From assembly GCF_000346465.2 (NCBI RefSeq), contig NC_034012.1, positions 11,020,294 through 11,084,293 of the forward strand: DNA of 64,000 nt, given 5' to 3'. Origin of the DNA: Prunus persica. Its lineage: Eukaryota; Streptophyta; Magnoliopsida; Rosales; Rosaceae. Position numbers and translations under genes: made by a program. The notes beneath the pieces were generated by a model. The model saw only the letters and a list, made by a program, of their open reading frames with translations. It did no database searches and was not told the DNA's origin. Positions 12,259 through 24,754 of the stretch are shown in pieces. Each line of letters opens with the position of its first letter. Within the stretch, counting starts at the first letter, position 1.

Positions 12259-14261
12259 GGAAAACGAAAAAATCTCCAGCCTAAAAAAATCGATACATAA
12301 CTAGCATCTTGCTGCCCTACAGCAAAAACAAAAATGGATCCAATGCCACACTGCAAGTATAATTACTTAAAACACCGGATTATGTATAAATTAACTATTT
12401 ATTTGTTTTTTAAGGCTTGGTTTGCTCATGACCTGGAAGGAAGCTTTTGCACAATGCCTCCACTATCTTTTTTAATTCAAAATAAATTAGATGAGCCGGT
12501 GCTGTCATTGACATGAAATGAAAGGGAAGCCTCCTGCTCATTACCTAAGCAAAATTTTGCTTAGCTTTATAAGGTTTCCACAATCGTAAATATAGATTGA
12601 TTAATGATAATTAAGTTATTATTAAAAGACTAAACCCAGATTAGAGACATAAATATCATATTATATATAAACAAACACACCACGTGGCTTGATTCCCAAC
12701 AGCCTGTTTGTGCGTGAAACAGGTTCTTGATTAAGTATGCATTGCATATCACTGAGGATAAGTGAGGAAATTGAAATGCCATTAGTAAATTGATTATATA
12801 TATAACAATATGCTTATGCTTTGGGTTTTAAATTTAATTATATTCCCATCATCAGATTGTCATGCGTGTCACTCAGTAATTATACTAATTTTATTTGATC
12901 AACTGGACATTAATTAATTTAATTCATCAATCATCCCTTCATGTGATGAAAAGACTCAAAAAAATGGTGACAAAACCACCATTGTTAACTGTTTCAGAAG
13001 GAGCATGAAGATCCTATACTGTTGCTGATTTGCTGATACGACAGCAGATCATGGGGGTTAGTGAATTATTATTGCTGGACATTTTCATGTAATTTTAATT
13101 AAAACCTGATATATAAAAAAACTAAATACCCTCTGCCACACCAGATGTGTATATATATGTATATTTTGCTAAGGACAAATAATAGTTAACAAGAATTAGA
13201 TGGTTCTGAGCACAGAGCCATCTAAGATATGAGAAAAAAAATTGGTTTTGTTTATGGTCTAAACTGAAAGGGGTCCATAGATATTAGATAAGCAGACGAA
13301 AGGGGAAATGTTCTCTTGTCAAACTGTCTGATAACATAAGATGTTTATGCAACTGAATCTGAACTATTAATCAGGTTGATTATTTACTGTTTTTCCGGGG
13401 TACTGGTATATGTACAATGTAGAACTTTTTAAAGCATTGCATGAATAGATGTCAATGGTTGTGTGTGGTGTTTTAGACTAATTGGGATGCAATTTGACTT
13501 ATTGGGTTGGTGCAGCAGTTGTAAATGCATGCAAATGATGACTATACATGGGATTGGAGAAGCACTTGCCAGAGCCTGCAGGACCATAAAATTTTGCCCT
13601 TTTAAAAATGATAGATCAATGTCCGAGTCATATACATGCATCATGTGATGAATTATTAGACAGTGAAGGTGGCAAAGCATATCATTACTCATTCGAAAGA
13701 TGTAGATGCAGCAATCTAATAATGGGCTTGTTTCAATATTCTATTTTTGGTTGCATTTTGAAGAAAACCACAACAAAACCCCTTCACACATTGCTTCATA
13801 TTTCATCAAATCTGTCCCGCACAATTTTCTCAGATTAAAGTTTCCGAAGTGACACGGGAAAAAGACCAAACTACCCTCTGGACATGCGTCATCATCATCG
13901 TCATCGTCATGCATGTATGTGGCTTTGCTGCAGAAAAAAACTGAGAGCATGTGGCAGCTACAATCATGCTATATAAGGAGACATGACAATGTAACATATT
14001 CTAGCATGTTTAAAGCTTGCATGTGCACTGTACTATTTCCCCAATTAAATTAAAAGATTAAAAAGAAGCAGCAGAAGAGGGGAAACATATATGGAGGGTT
14101 GGCATTTTGACAATTTTGGAGAATCACTTATTTTCTGCTCAACAAAAAGAAATGCCCCTGTTTTGACATGCATCAAAGTATCATGAATCAATCATTCCGG
14201 AATTTTTTCCCCTTCCTTCTTTCATACAGGAACATGACAATTTTAAATGCATATGATTAGA

Positions 14262-14815
14262 CATGCATCAATAGTTGATTAGTCATCTATGCGCACTTAT
14301 TTATTGTAATTATGCATTTTTCTTTCTTATTATATTATGTTTTTCTCTCTTACTTTTGATTGCTAACAATAGAATTATAACACCCTCGGGAATTAAACCT
14401 AATTTCTCTGCTGATTTTTAAGGTGCCAAGGCCCTTGTTTTGAAAAGAACCAAAATATCAAATAATTTCTGAACCCTTTTTTTTTTTTTTTTTTTTGGTC
14501 TTTCTAATTTGTAATATTAGCACAAATATGTGTGAAAACTGAAAGCTAATTCCTCATATTTCCATGCATACATACACAAGAAAATTGGTAAATGTAGGCG
14601 AGTTTACAACATGTTAAATGTGCGTCTTTACATGCATCAACAGTTGACAGTCGCTCACGCGCGTATGAAATTATAATAATGATTAGTATTTCTCTTTCAT
14701 ATGTCATGTGTTGTCCTTTTCTTTTTGCTTCCTAACAAGATAACTCCCTGCGGGATCAAACCTAACCCACAATCCATGCTGATTTGTAAGAAGGCATCAT
14801 TGTCCTTGGGCTCAA
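14262..14815. repeat. Diverged direct repeat, two copies about 367 bp apart
   Basis: Copy 1 begins at ACATGCATCAATAGTTGA (about 14262) and copy 2 at ACATGCATCAACAGTTGA (about 14629). Both continue through a pyrimidine-rich part, a 'CTAACAA' motif, a 'GG(A)ATTAAACC/GGATCAAACC' motif and 'GCTGATTT(T)TAAG'. This is consistent with two old copies of one repeat or a local duplication. Confidence 0.55.
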
Positions 14816-16020
14816 AATCGATTTTGGTGCATCATATTTCTTCTTCAAACTCAGAAGATCTATATTGTGCAGGAGAGTGGATCAAATTTTGTGACGCAAT
14901 GGTTACCTCAAAACCTGCAGCTTTTATGCGTGATCAGAGATCACTTTTTGGGGGGAGGAGGAGAGGGGGAGAGAGGATCTCAGATTTTTGATGGCAGCAA
15001 AATTTTCACAAACTAGAGCCAAGCAGCCTATATGCCAAGTACAATTTAGGGCAGGGCCTCGAGAGGGCCTCCCTCTGGTACAGTTTGAAAAGCTGCATGC
15101 TTGCATCAAGACACTGACACTTTGAAGTTTCTATTTAGACCTCAAAAAGGCTCAAATGGTTGTTGGCATTTAAGTGAGAGGAGATGAGGCTGATCATTTG
15201 AATTCCACTAGCTAGAAACCAACAAAGAGAAAAGGAATATAACGGATTGCTGGGTTTGTTTTAATACTTTGTCTAGTTCCATTTCGACTGGATTCCAAGT
15301 TATTAAGAAGCTTAAACTAATTTTTGTGTAACCCAACACAAATTTAGATTAGTCGTTACGATTGGTGACTATAGAGGTCTTATATAGATGTTACTTTAAT
15401 CGAAAATAGTTTAGTAATTTGATTATCAACATTTTCGTTTCAATTATGTTTAACAAGCTGAGTTTTTCGTATACACATTTTATATGACCAAACAACTTTC
15501 GATTTGTTTGCAGTAGTATCAATGTATCAAGGGAAGCACAAATAAACAGCGACCATTTTTGTTTTGTTTTGGTCACAACACCTAGACTACGTTTGCATAA
15601 GCCATTTGATATGTATAATCTGACCCAAAGCTGCTTATGCTTTTAGTTTGACACATTCAAATATACAAAGCGGAAAATGTCAGAGAGAAATTGTGGGCTA
15701 GAGGCCTGTAGGTGACAAGATATCTGGAGCCCATTTTCAATGTGGGCCGGTAGATGAATTTTGCATCAAAATGTATGTTGATTAATAAGTTTTTTATTTG
15801 GGAGATTTCCATATCCTAAAAGGTCCGGTCTAGGATGATCCAGTTGCATATATTTAGGTTAGGGTCAGATACGAGAAAATATAGTTGTGGAGGCAACAAC
15901 ACAAAATGATTTGGTTAATCAATTATCATAAATTTAACCTCATCCTCACACAACTTTGGTTAATTCACTGCAAAATCGTCATACAAAGCATATAAAATTT
16001 TGTTTTTATTTTTTATTTTT

Positions 16021-16170
16021 TTTATACGAGTAATATTGGGAGAGGAGATTTTCTCACACACTGTCAAGGTGCCATGGGAGTTTGAATCTAAGACCACTAG
16101 TTTGCAAGTCAAGATTCTTTCCACGAGGCTGCAAGTCAAGACCCTTTCCATTCCAATGTGCTAGACCCCG
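16021..16170 (-). mobile_element. SINE, same family as 7550 copy
   Basis: Read on the minus strand it begins GGGGTCTAGCACATTGGAAT and ends in AATATTACTCGTATAAAAAA. It has the body motif CACCTTGACAGTGTGTGAG shared with the copy at 7550. An internal segment containing CTTGACTTGCA is present twice (about 30 bp), which the other copy lacks. A flanking target duplication was not found. Confidence 0.75.
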
Positions 16171-16784
16171 TTGCTAGCTCTATAAGTTGTTATATAGGTT
16201 TCTCTAATTAATTGAAAGCATACAAAGACGTAATATCTCCTCACCTCGCATTCTCAAATCTTCAACAACAATGACGTGCTGAATAAATCAGAGGTCACCT
16301 TAAACTATTGAAAAACTTCAACTGACAACAAATCTAGCTAAGGCTATGGGTGACAAAATTTGCCTTCTCACACAAGGAGGAAGGAAATGAATCTTCGTCC
16401 CTCCTACCATGTCTTAGTTTAGAATTATGGGATATTTAAGCTAATCATACATTGACACGTATTAAGCAAATCATAATATTCTTCTAACATATCAAGCATT
16501 TCCCTGTAAACAGTTCTGCATGTATAACATCACAAGAAATGATTTTCTATTATTAATACCGTATTTGACAATCAGAAAAAAAAGACAAAAGAAAAGAAAA
16601 AGAATTTCACAATAGAGTGAAAAGAATGTGAAGTACAATACCACTATAATACAGACTCAACTGAACCCTTAGCACATATTTATGCAACTCAAAACATGCA
16701 ACTGGGGGAGGCCAGACTATTGTCAAATCTCAAATCTATTACAAACTAATGATCATCAATCAATCACATTGATTATGTATGGCA

Positions 16785-18496
16785 TCATTTGAAGGTTCCC
16801 AGACCAACAGCAGCCTCTCCACCATATGGCTGGAAGCTTCCCCTGGCTCTGGAGTAGAAAACATAGTAGAACTCAGAAACTATTGTGGTGAGGAAGATGA
16901 AAGCTGCCCCTGCACCAAAAACTCCTTTTCTCAATGTCTGGCAATCTGGAGGGTTTTCACTGAAAATGGTCCTGTAATGGGTGTGGTAGGCATTCCTCAC
17001 GGAACCCGCCAGCAAGCACACCTCAGCAATGAAGAAAAATATCCTGTTAAGAAACACATCAAAAAAATGTATAAGTAAAGATCCATTGCAAGATGTGAAC
17101 CTTAAATGCTGGTGTGGAAGTTAAAATCAAAATTCAGTCTGCAATTATATGAACATCCATGTTGAGCTAATTGAATCGATCCATTTGGCATGGCAGTTTT
17201 CTATGGTATGTTATAAGTCATACCAGCAGGTTATGAAAAGGATGACTGCCCAGGCTCTTGACCCTCCAGGACTCAATGGCTTCCCGCAACAGAAGCATCG
17301 GCTTGCTGCCATTATAATGACCTGACCTACCAAGAGGAACAAAAATGCACCAACCCCGTAGCCAGTTGCAATGTCCGAGTCATAGACACAATAGTTGTAG
17401 TTCACCTCATTATCCTGAACGATCCTTGCCTGTCATTAAGGGCACGATTGGATTGTTACTATTGTATAGCAAGCAGCAAGCTGTTATATATCACTACATT
17501 GTCAAGGTCCCAACCCAAGGCAAAACTCCTGTATTTCAATAAAGCTAAGTACAACTAAATTGGCTCACGTCAAGATTTCATAATTCAAACTTTGGTGGGT
17601 AGGGGAAAACTGTATAATTTTGAGATATGAAAACAAATCAACTATAAATTTAGTTTTTATCAGAACACCAAATAGAAGGTACGGCACACCAGAAATATAA
17701 GAAGAGAAAAAAATATCATTGCAGCCAGATTTATAAGTGGGAAGTTTTGGGTAATACTAAAATTTTAACCACAACTTTTATGCTTAACTAACCACTCTGA
17801 ATGAAAGAGGTTAACTTCTCTTATTTGGCTGGAAAATCTCACAAAACAAGTTGTCATTCAAGTTCAGAACACCCATCTTATTCTTGGAATCAAATTTATT
17901 TGTATGATTCAATTTCATATGCCTCTATATGTTTCACAACATTCATTACAATTTGTTCCAGAAGTATTCATGGCAAATTCTCCAAGAAACTCATATGCAT
18001 GAACAGGTTAATTTGACAAATTTTCTTGAAAACACATAACAAGCCATAGAGAGTTGATTCAATTTATCCGGGTCAGCAAGAACACAATTTTCTTGCCTCT
18101 CACTATTTTGAAAAACCCCTATGGCGAGTTGATCCAAATACCTAAGTTGAAGTATTAGGTCCATCCAAGAAATGGATTGCTTCTTATCTTCTTCAATCCC
18201 AAACAATTAAAATACAACATATCGAGTTTCCTGTCTTTCCTTGCATTTTCTTAGCAAACAAACAGTAAATATCAACAAACAAACACAGAAAAAAAAAACT
18301 TCAATTATATACTAATATGTTCAGCAAAAGAATCAATGTTTAAAAAGACAAGCAATAACAATGAAGGGGCTTAATATGAAGTGAAAGAAAGAGAGAGAGA
18401 ACTTACAGAGCTTCTCCTCTGCTCAGCTGCAACAGCCAGCCCAAAAGCAATGACATTAACGATGAAGACTGCAATCAACAACAGCTTTGAAGCCAT
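16785..18496 (-). CDS. DUF1218 four-helix membrane protein, 3 exons, 184 aa
   Basis: Exons 18407-18496, 17224-17429 and 16785-17043 join in frame (555 nt with stop) with GT-AG borders and intron phases 0 and 2. The product starts 'MASKLLLIAVFIVNV', giving a first hydrophobic segment at about residues 5-24. Other hydrophobic segments lie at about 53-72, 89-111 and 139-162. A Cys-rich 'RCFCCGKPL' motif precedes 'GGSRAWAVILF', and 'AEVCLLAGSVRNAYHT' follows; both are typical of the plant DUF1218 (DESIGUAL/VCC-type) family. Members sit in the endomembrane system or plasma membrane, and some affect leaf symmetry and vein patterning. The role of this member is unknown. A CT tract upstream (about 18552-18600) lies in its leader, with a TATTTAGA box near 18635-18642. 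Confidence 0.93.
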
Positions 18497-18551
18497 GGTT
18501 ATTAGTTAAGCACCTAGCTTCAGAAATTACTTCTCAGATCTCTCTCAATCT

Positions 18552-18554
18552 CCT

Positions 18555-18589
<35 letters not shown>

Positions 18590-18600
18590 GTCTCTCTCTC
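18552..18600. repeat. CT microsatellite in DUF1218 leader
   Basis: An imperfect CT/GT-containing tract about 55-105 bp upstream of the DUF1218 start codon. It reads as GA on the transcript strand. Confidence 0.8.
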
Positions 18601-18642
18601 TTGGCCTGCTCTACTCTGTCTCTCTGTTTCTCCCTCTAAATA

Positions 18643-19574
18643 CACAGAACAAAACAACTGTGAAAAAATGATTGAATAAAGTGAAGAAGCTACAAATTAA
18701 AGAAAATAATAAAATAGTGAATAGATTTATTACCAACAGAAAGCTACTTCCCACCACTCGCCTGAAATGTGGGTATTTCACCTGTAATAACGAAATTCCC
18801 AAAATAGCCAGTGTTGGTCAAGCACAGTGAAATTGGAAGTGCATTAAAAAAAAGAAAAGAAAAGTAAAACAAATTTTGCTCAATGATGTGAGTTTGTAAA
18901 GGAGTTCAACTTATCTTTCATTTCATGTCCTCTCTTTTGATGACATTTTTTAATTGGCGTGGTAGAAATTAGAAATATGTGGAAACACATTATGTCAGTT
19001 CATCATATTGAACATTTAAATTGAAAATAATAAGAAAGATGAGTTGTAACTCAAGCGACAATAGAGTTAAGATAAGAAAATGACGGATTCTAAGTTCAAC
19101 TTTGATTGATCGTACGAGGTTGAATTTTTTCGTTATGATACATCTTTGTATTTTATTTTGATCATTTTTTTTCTTCATTATGTTAAGGTGTGGTGTGAAA
19201 ATTTATTAGAGAATGTCGGCAAACAAAGAACAGAAATTACAAGAGAATGTCAATAGTTCTAATCTTTGTTAATTAATAAAAAAATGAATAGGTAAAAACA
19301 ATGATTCTGTCACCAATTAATGTCGGAAAATGAATCTATAAACATAACATGCATGTGCAGCAAGGCTATCATGTCATAGTTAGACATCCAAAATAATAAA
19401 ATTTTATTTTTCAACGTGATTTTCCTTGATTATTTTGAAAGACTTGAAGGGAAGCTTAGTTCAGGGGCAATTTTGGCATTTAGGGATTTAAACCCCACCA
19501 GAAAGCTCTCGCATATGATTAATGATGCAAGCAATTGTCGGTGAGGGAGGAGTTGTGTGAGCAGAGCAGTTGTT

Positions 19575-19609
<35 letters not shown>

Positions 19610-20110
19610 ATGGATGCTTCTTAAGCGTAAAAGTGCAGCAGCCTGCCTTTTTCATCAAGAAGATAGATCAGATCCAACGGCTGATCTGGCGGGGTTTATG
19701 GACGCGTGAAACAGACGAAAGAATACCAGAACCTTTGCTTTCAGTGTGGGTTGTCTTTCACCGTCTCCTCTGGCTTCTATACCATGCACTGCAGCCTCTT
19801 CACCATCAACTACGCCCTCACCTTTTTGGCTGTCAACCGTTGATTTGCCGCAATCCACTTCGTCTACGGCCGTCAAAGTGAATAACTCACGTCATGCCAC
19901 GGACTTGGTATGGTCTGGATTCAATCGGTTTGACTTCAAATTCACCATCAAATTTAAGAGTGCTGTTAAACGAATCTTAAAATTAACTGAGTACACCATA
20001 TGATCTAAGTACACCATAATATTTTAATTAAAATATAAAATTAACTAAGTACACCTTATAGAATTATCAAAAATACCCCTGATACACCCTAATACTTGTA
20101 GCATTATTTT
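18643..20110. other. Intergenic spacer
   Basis: No gene seen. It contains a GA microsatellite (about 19578-19606) and a moderately GC-rich stretch (about 19670-19890) whose ORFs do not match anything I recognise. Confidence 0.5.
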
Positions 20111-20521
20111 TACCGTAGTGGAGATATTGATAAAGCATTTGCTGTTGAGAAACACATGTTGGAGCATGGTGTCTATCCAGAAGAGCCTGAACTAGAGGCC
20201 CTCTTACGAGTGAGTGTGGGAGTCGGTAAAGGTGACAAGGTGTATTATATGCTGCACAAACTAAGAACAAGTGTAAGGAATGTCTCACCGTCTACTGCCA
20301 ATTTAATTATGAACTAGTTTCATAGCAAAGAAGCTGCAAGAGTGGGAAAAATAAAATGGGATCCAAGATTGATAAGGGAGGCAATTGAGAATGGGGGTGG
20401 GGGCTGGCATGGGCAGGGTTGGTTGGGAAAAGGAAAATGGTCTGTGTTGCGTACAACTATAGGAGCTGATGGCTTGTGCAAATGCTGTGAGGAAAAATTG
20501 GCCACAATTCAAATAGATTAA
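20111..20521 (+). pseudogene. C-terminal fragment of protein-only RNase P (PRORP)
   Basis: One reading frame of 136 codons ends at TAA 20519-20521 and is broken by one in-frame TAG at 20315-20317. Before the stop it reads through PPR-like 'GDIDKAFAVEKHMLEHG' and 'EEPELEALLRVS'. After it come 'KIKWDPRLIREAIENGGGG', 'GQGWLGKGKWSVLRTTIGAD' and 'GLCKCCEEKLATI'. This is the last PPR repeat plus the first half of the central zinc-binding domain of plant PRORPs, the nuclear/organellar enzymes that remove tRNA 5' leaders. The metallonuclease (NYN) domain and most PPR repeats are missing. The TAG replaces what is normally a Trp codon in the family (from memory). It is a decayed partial copy and not a working gene. 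Confidence 0.88.
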
Positions 20522-22196
20522 TTGGATTCTAAAGTGTATAGAATAGATTGAAACCTTGATGTTATTTACTCACATCAAGAAACAGCAAGAAGCTCTCCAA
20601 TCAATATGCAGAACTAATCAACATTGACAACAGCCAAGTCAAAAGCACCCTTCTAAAAGTTGTCTAGTAGATGTGTCGCTGCTTTTTAAGTTGTCTAATC
20701 CAAGTTGCCAAGTCTGAGAAGAAAGATGGGCACTGAGCAATCTGTTCCAAGCCATTCTAACTCGCGGATCACAAAGATAGGCACCGAGGAATCCCTTGAT
20801 TAGGGTTGAATATGGTTAGTAGGGTGTACTTAGCTAAAGAAACTTAAGAAGAACAAATTCAAGGCACATCTCATTTTTTGCTATACACCACTTTCCCTTT
20901 TAATTTCTCCCCATTGAGGTTCTTGGACCTTGAGCATTCTTTTAAGTAAAAAGACATGGAATTCGTGAATTCAACTAAAAGATATTCGGTTGATTGTGGA
21001 GCAGTAGGAACTATCCCTCTACTTAGGGTTTTGCATTAAAATTTTAAATCTTATTTGAGTGATTCTATTGTCATTGCTCACATTCCAATCAAAAAGTTTA
21101 AATTTTGTTTGAGTTCTTCTGTTGTTATTCTCATTTTTGCATCTTGCCCCAACTAAAATTTTAAATAATTCAAAATAGGAAGGAAACTAGAGATGAGGAA
21201 GGGTTGAAGAAAATAAATAATACATAAAGCTAAAGCTATAATATTCATGCCTTGATGTTGCAATTCCGATCTACCAAGGACAAAGCTAACTCCATCAGAT
21301 GATTTAATTATTCATAATCTTTTTAATGTCTAGAGGATCCAAAAAAAAAAAAAAAAACCCGAAACCTGCTAAGTTGTATTGTATTTGTTCTAATTTATAA
21401 ATTGAATTATAAATTGAATTGGATTTGACCGGTCGGTTGGATGAATTGGATTGAATTTGGGATAGCCAATCTTCATATTTTATATTTTAGTTTCATCTTC
21501 AATAGTAAAAAAGAAAAAAAAATCGAAAACGTTAATACCCAAAAAAAAGTAAAAATGTTACTGATTTAAACCGACATTAGCTTGGAAACGATGGATTTGC
21601 TTCTTCTTTTGGAAATGATGCATTTGATTCTTTCTATTTTAGGGCAAGAATGATGCATTTGGATTTGACCGCCCTTCTCTCTCCTTATCTCTGATATGAT
21701 ATTGTATTATTTTGCATTCCTTTTGTTTCCGACGGTGACATCTCTTACTTAATTTGAGCCTTGGACTTGGACTTGTTGGACTTAATATGGTAAATGAATG
21801 CTAACTAAGACACAATCTCTAGGTATTTTGGTAACAAGATCGTACTTAGTTTGTTTATAAAGAAATGAAATTGGACTTTAATGCAAGGACTAATAAATGG
21901 CAAATGTATAAATAAAATCCATTTCTAATACACTAATTAAGGTGTAACATCATCATTCTTCTTAACACTTGACACGTGTTCATGAGTATAATCATGATTT
22001 CATAAATATTAAATAAAAAATTAACTACGGTTACGTCTATAGACATGTGTCAGGTGATGAATAGGATGATAATGGTACACCTTGAGTTAAAATTGTAAGT
22101 AAAAATATTTTTTGAACATTTTGTCATGACAATTAATAAAATTATAGTGCAATATTCAAGCGATCTTTTGCCCTTTCTCAAAAGATTACTTTTCCA
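20522..22196. other. Intergenic, nothing recognised
   Basis: AT-rich spacer between the PRORP fragment and the IST1-like promoter. It has an A17 run near 21341 and short direct repeats near 21395-21420 (AAATTGAATTATAAATTGAA type). Confidence 0.5.
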
Positions 22197-22198
22197 TA

Positions 22199-22251
<53 letters not shown>

Positions 22252-22345
22252 CAAAGGCCAAAACTTGTCTTATCCCAAAACAATCCGGAACCCAAAAATT
22301 CAGGCTCTGAAAAATTCTTGATTTTCTTCTTCTTCTTCTTCTTCT
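22197..22345. repeat. TA-TG compound microsatellite and TTC repeat in IST1 promoter
   Basis: (TA)n changes to (TG)n between about 22197 and 22247, and (TTC)n lies at about 22325-22346. Both are within 200 bp of the IST1-like start codon. Variation could alter promoter spacing. Confidence 0.8.
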
Positions 22346-22400
22346 TTGAATCAAAGTAAGTGCACAAGTGTCAAAGCCATTTTGTAAAAGTAAGAAAACA

Positions 22401-24754
22401 ATGTGGTCTGGTGCACTTCGAGCTGCGCTTATATGGACCAAGGCTTCAAGATGGAGGAAAGTATCCAAATGGTAAACTATACTTTTACTCGACCCTCTTA
22501 AGTTTTTCGTGCCACAAAATACTTGCAGAACCCTTCATCGGTTTTCTAGCGCAAAAAAAAACATGTCCATCTATATTTTTATACCACTGTGAAAATGAAA
22601 ACAAAATTATAGTTTGAGATTGCCCTGAAATGGGTTAACCTGTTATTTTTGGATGAATGTTTTCCTGCTTCTTGCTTCACTTGTCATTTTAGTTCTTGTT
22701 TGTTTATTGCTCTTCTATGATTTAAGAAGAGAAAAAAAAAGGGATTCAAACTAATTTGTATCTACTTCCCTCTAGTTTTTGGGGTTCCATGAAGAGTTGG
22801 TGGAGACCTTGTTACTTGCAAACCTAATTTATGATCCTATTTCTTAGTGTTTGTAGGACATTGACTTGTCAACTTTGGATACGCATGGCTGAGTAGATTA
22901 TTATTATCATTACTATTTTTTTATACAAACGATATTAGGAAAATGAGAAATCAAACTTAAAACTTTGGGATGCAAGGATAAATATTTTTAGCCACTTAGG
23001 CTATAAGCCGATGAATCTAATTTTTTATAATATGTTTAAACAAAATTATTTAAATATAAAAGTCTTGAATAGATGAGTTTCAATTCTACGAGTGATGTTG
23101 TCCAAATAATAAAAAACTTAAATATTTTTCACATAGGCTGGCCATTTTTGGTAGCACATGTGACTAATAACATGCTTGTATTGCAGCAAGAGCCTGGTTA
23201 AGCAAGTTCAAATGCACTTAACCATCCAAAAGAACAGGAGAGACGCTATTATAAGGCAGGCACGTGTGGACATTGCCCAGCTTCTTCAAAATGGCCAGCC
23301 ACAGCAAGCTTTAGCTAGGGTAATTAATCTTATATTGCTAATCAAATTCAAATGTAGCACTAACCACTTGGGTTTTACCTCTTGGCTAGCACCCAAAAGA
23401 CTCTAATTTGATTTGAAGTCTCATGAAATGTCAACTTCTTGTTTTTATGTCCAGGTTGAGACACTCCAGAAGGACCAGTGCCTTTTGGCTGCTTATGATC
23501 AAATTGACCATTTCTGCAGTTGCATAAGCATCAGCATTGTCCATGTATTCAAAAACAAGTAATTAAGTACTTGACTTGGAATTTACTTTAAATTCTTAAT
23601 CATTCCTTCACTGGTTGAGATAAATTTCATGAACCAATAAATTGATTGTATATAATATTACTCATTTTTTAAGTTAGTGTTTCAGTTGGCTGAATTGGTT
23701 GCTGCAGGACTGTGCAAGATTTGCCTAGTAGTGTTGGAGAAGCAATGGCAAGTTTGATATTTGCTGCCTCAAGATGTGGTGAACTGCCAGAGCTGCGTTT
23801 GCTGCGTGGCCTGTTTACAGAGCAATATGGATGGGAATTTGACATTACCAGCGTTGAATTGCGACCTGGGAATCTTGTAAATTCTCAGTTGAAGGAGAAA
23901 CTATGCATAAATCTGATTCCCGATGATGTGAAACAAGGGTTATTAAGTGATCTAGTAAACAAGAGCAGTGTTCAGATGACGCTCCAGGATCGACCAGGCA
24001 CCGCACGTCAGGTGAGAGTAATGCTAGTTGTACCACATTTATTCGTTACATTATTGACTAACGAGCAGTCATACTGATAGCACGAATCTTTGTGTTACAG
24101 TATGGTTTTATAATATATCTTGGATGCTTGATGTTTTTAACTCTATGAATTCTGTGTTACATCATTTTCTGATGCATGGCACAGAAATATAGCTTTTCAG
24201 ACAAAGATTTCAAGGATAAGCAGAAATTTGATGGGATTCAAATACAAATTCCAAAATTGGAGACAGCGAGGAAAACTGGGATAGTCTGTTCTCTGTCAAA
24301 CGGTAAGTTCTCAGTGGCTACTCCATCCCATTCTCAAATTTGCTCAAATACTACTTATGGTTTAGGTGACTCAACCAAAACCAAGAAAAATGAAGATCAA
24401 GATCATCGCAGCAATGGAAACATACATATAAATATTGACTCAGGGGGTAGAAATGCAAGCTTTAGAACATATGCCATGACTAGTTTACCTAGAAAAAGCC
24501 CAACTGGGAAAATGGTTCCGTCCAAAATCCGGTATGACCATCTCTCCCCGATGGATGCTCCGAACAAAGATCGTTCCAAGATGTTGGCGAAGGGTCGCCA
24601 TTCTTTCAGTAGTTCGGCTGACGAACATAAAATCGCAAAGGGAATATCTCCTTGCCATGTCCACCCCAAGCTTCCAGAATATGACGATCTAGTGGCCAAA
24701 CTTCGTTCTCTCAAGGCAGAGTATAGGCATCATAAAAGCTTCTCGTTTTTCTGA
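22401..24754 (+). CDS. IST1-like ESCRT-III regulator, 5 exons, 393 aa
   Basis: Exons 22401-22471, 23187-23319, 23455-23558, 23708-24011 and 24185-24754 join in frame (1182 nt with stop) at GT-AG sites. The product opens 'MWSGALRAALIWTKASRWRK', then has the IST1 helical domain (about residues 24-185) with 'KCKSLVKQVQMHLTIQKNRR', 'RQARVDIAQLLQNGQ' and 'EAMASLIFAASRCGELPEL'. A Ser/Lys-rich linker follows. Close to the C-terminus, 'LPEYDDLVAKLRSLK' (367-381) resembles the MIT-interacting motif of IST1, which recruits VPS4/LIP5. Family role: control of VPS4 and ESCRT-III disassembly at multivesicular bodies. The Trp/Ala-rich first exon is unlike the usual start of the family. The Met is the first after an in-frame stop at 22347-22349, and the splice to exon 2 restores the conserved KCKS. 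Confidence 0.9.
22916..23008 (-). mobile_element. SINE-like insert in IST1 intron 1
   Basis: On the minus strand it runs TAGCCTAAGTGG (box A-like), then a degenerate AAGTTTGATTTC (box B-like) and ends CGTTTGTATAAAAAAA. It shares the 'ATATCGNTTGTATAAAAAA' end with the SINE at 62652. No target duplication was found. Confidence 0.5.

Larger units (their letters stand above)
11641..16020. other. Intergenic spacer, mostly featureless
   Basis: AT-rich, about 4.4 kb. It includes a short inverted repeat (arms about 12184-12205 and 12235-12258), a diverged direct repeat described separately (14262-14815) and scattered homopolymers. None of the small ORFs has a recognisable product. Confidence 0.5.

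Noticed and set aside
13555..13575. String TGGAGAAGCA resembling the start of miR164
   Set aside because: Only about ten bases agree before divergence, and I saw no partner arm for a foldback.
19019..19160. Possible SINE (AACTCAAGCGAC box)
   Set aside because: Box motifs are weak and I could not find matching flanks.
22050..22468. ORFs made of TH/YI and Lys repeats
   Set aside because: They are translations of the TA/TG and TTC microsatellites.
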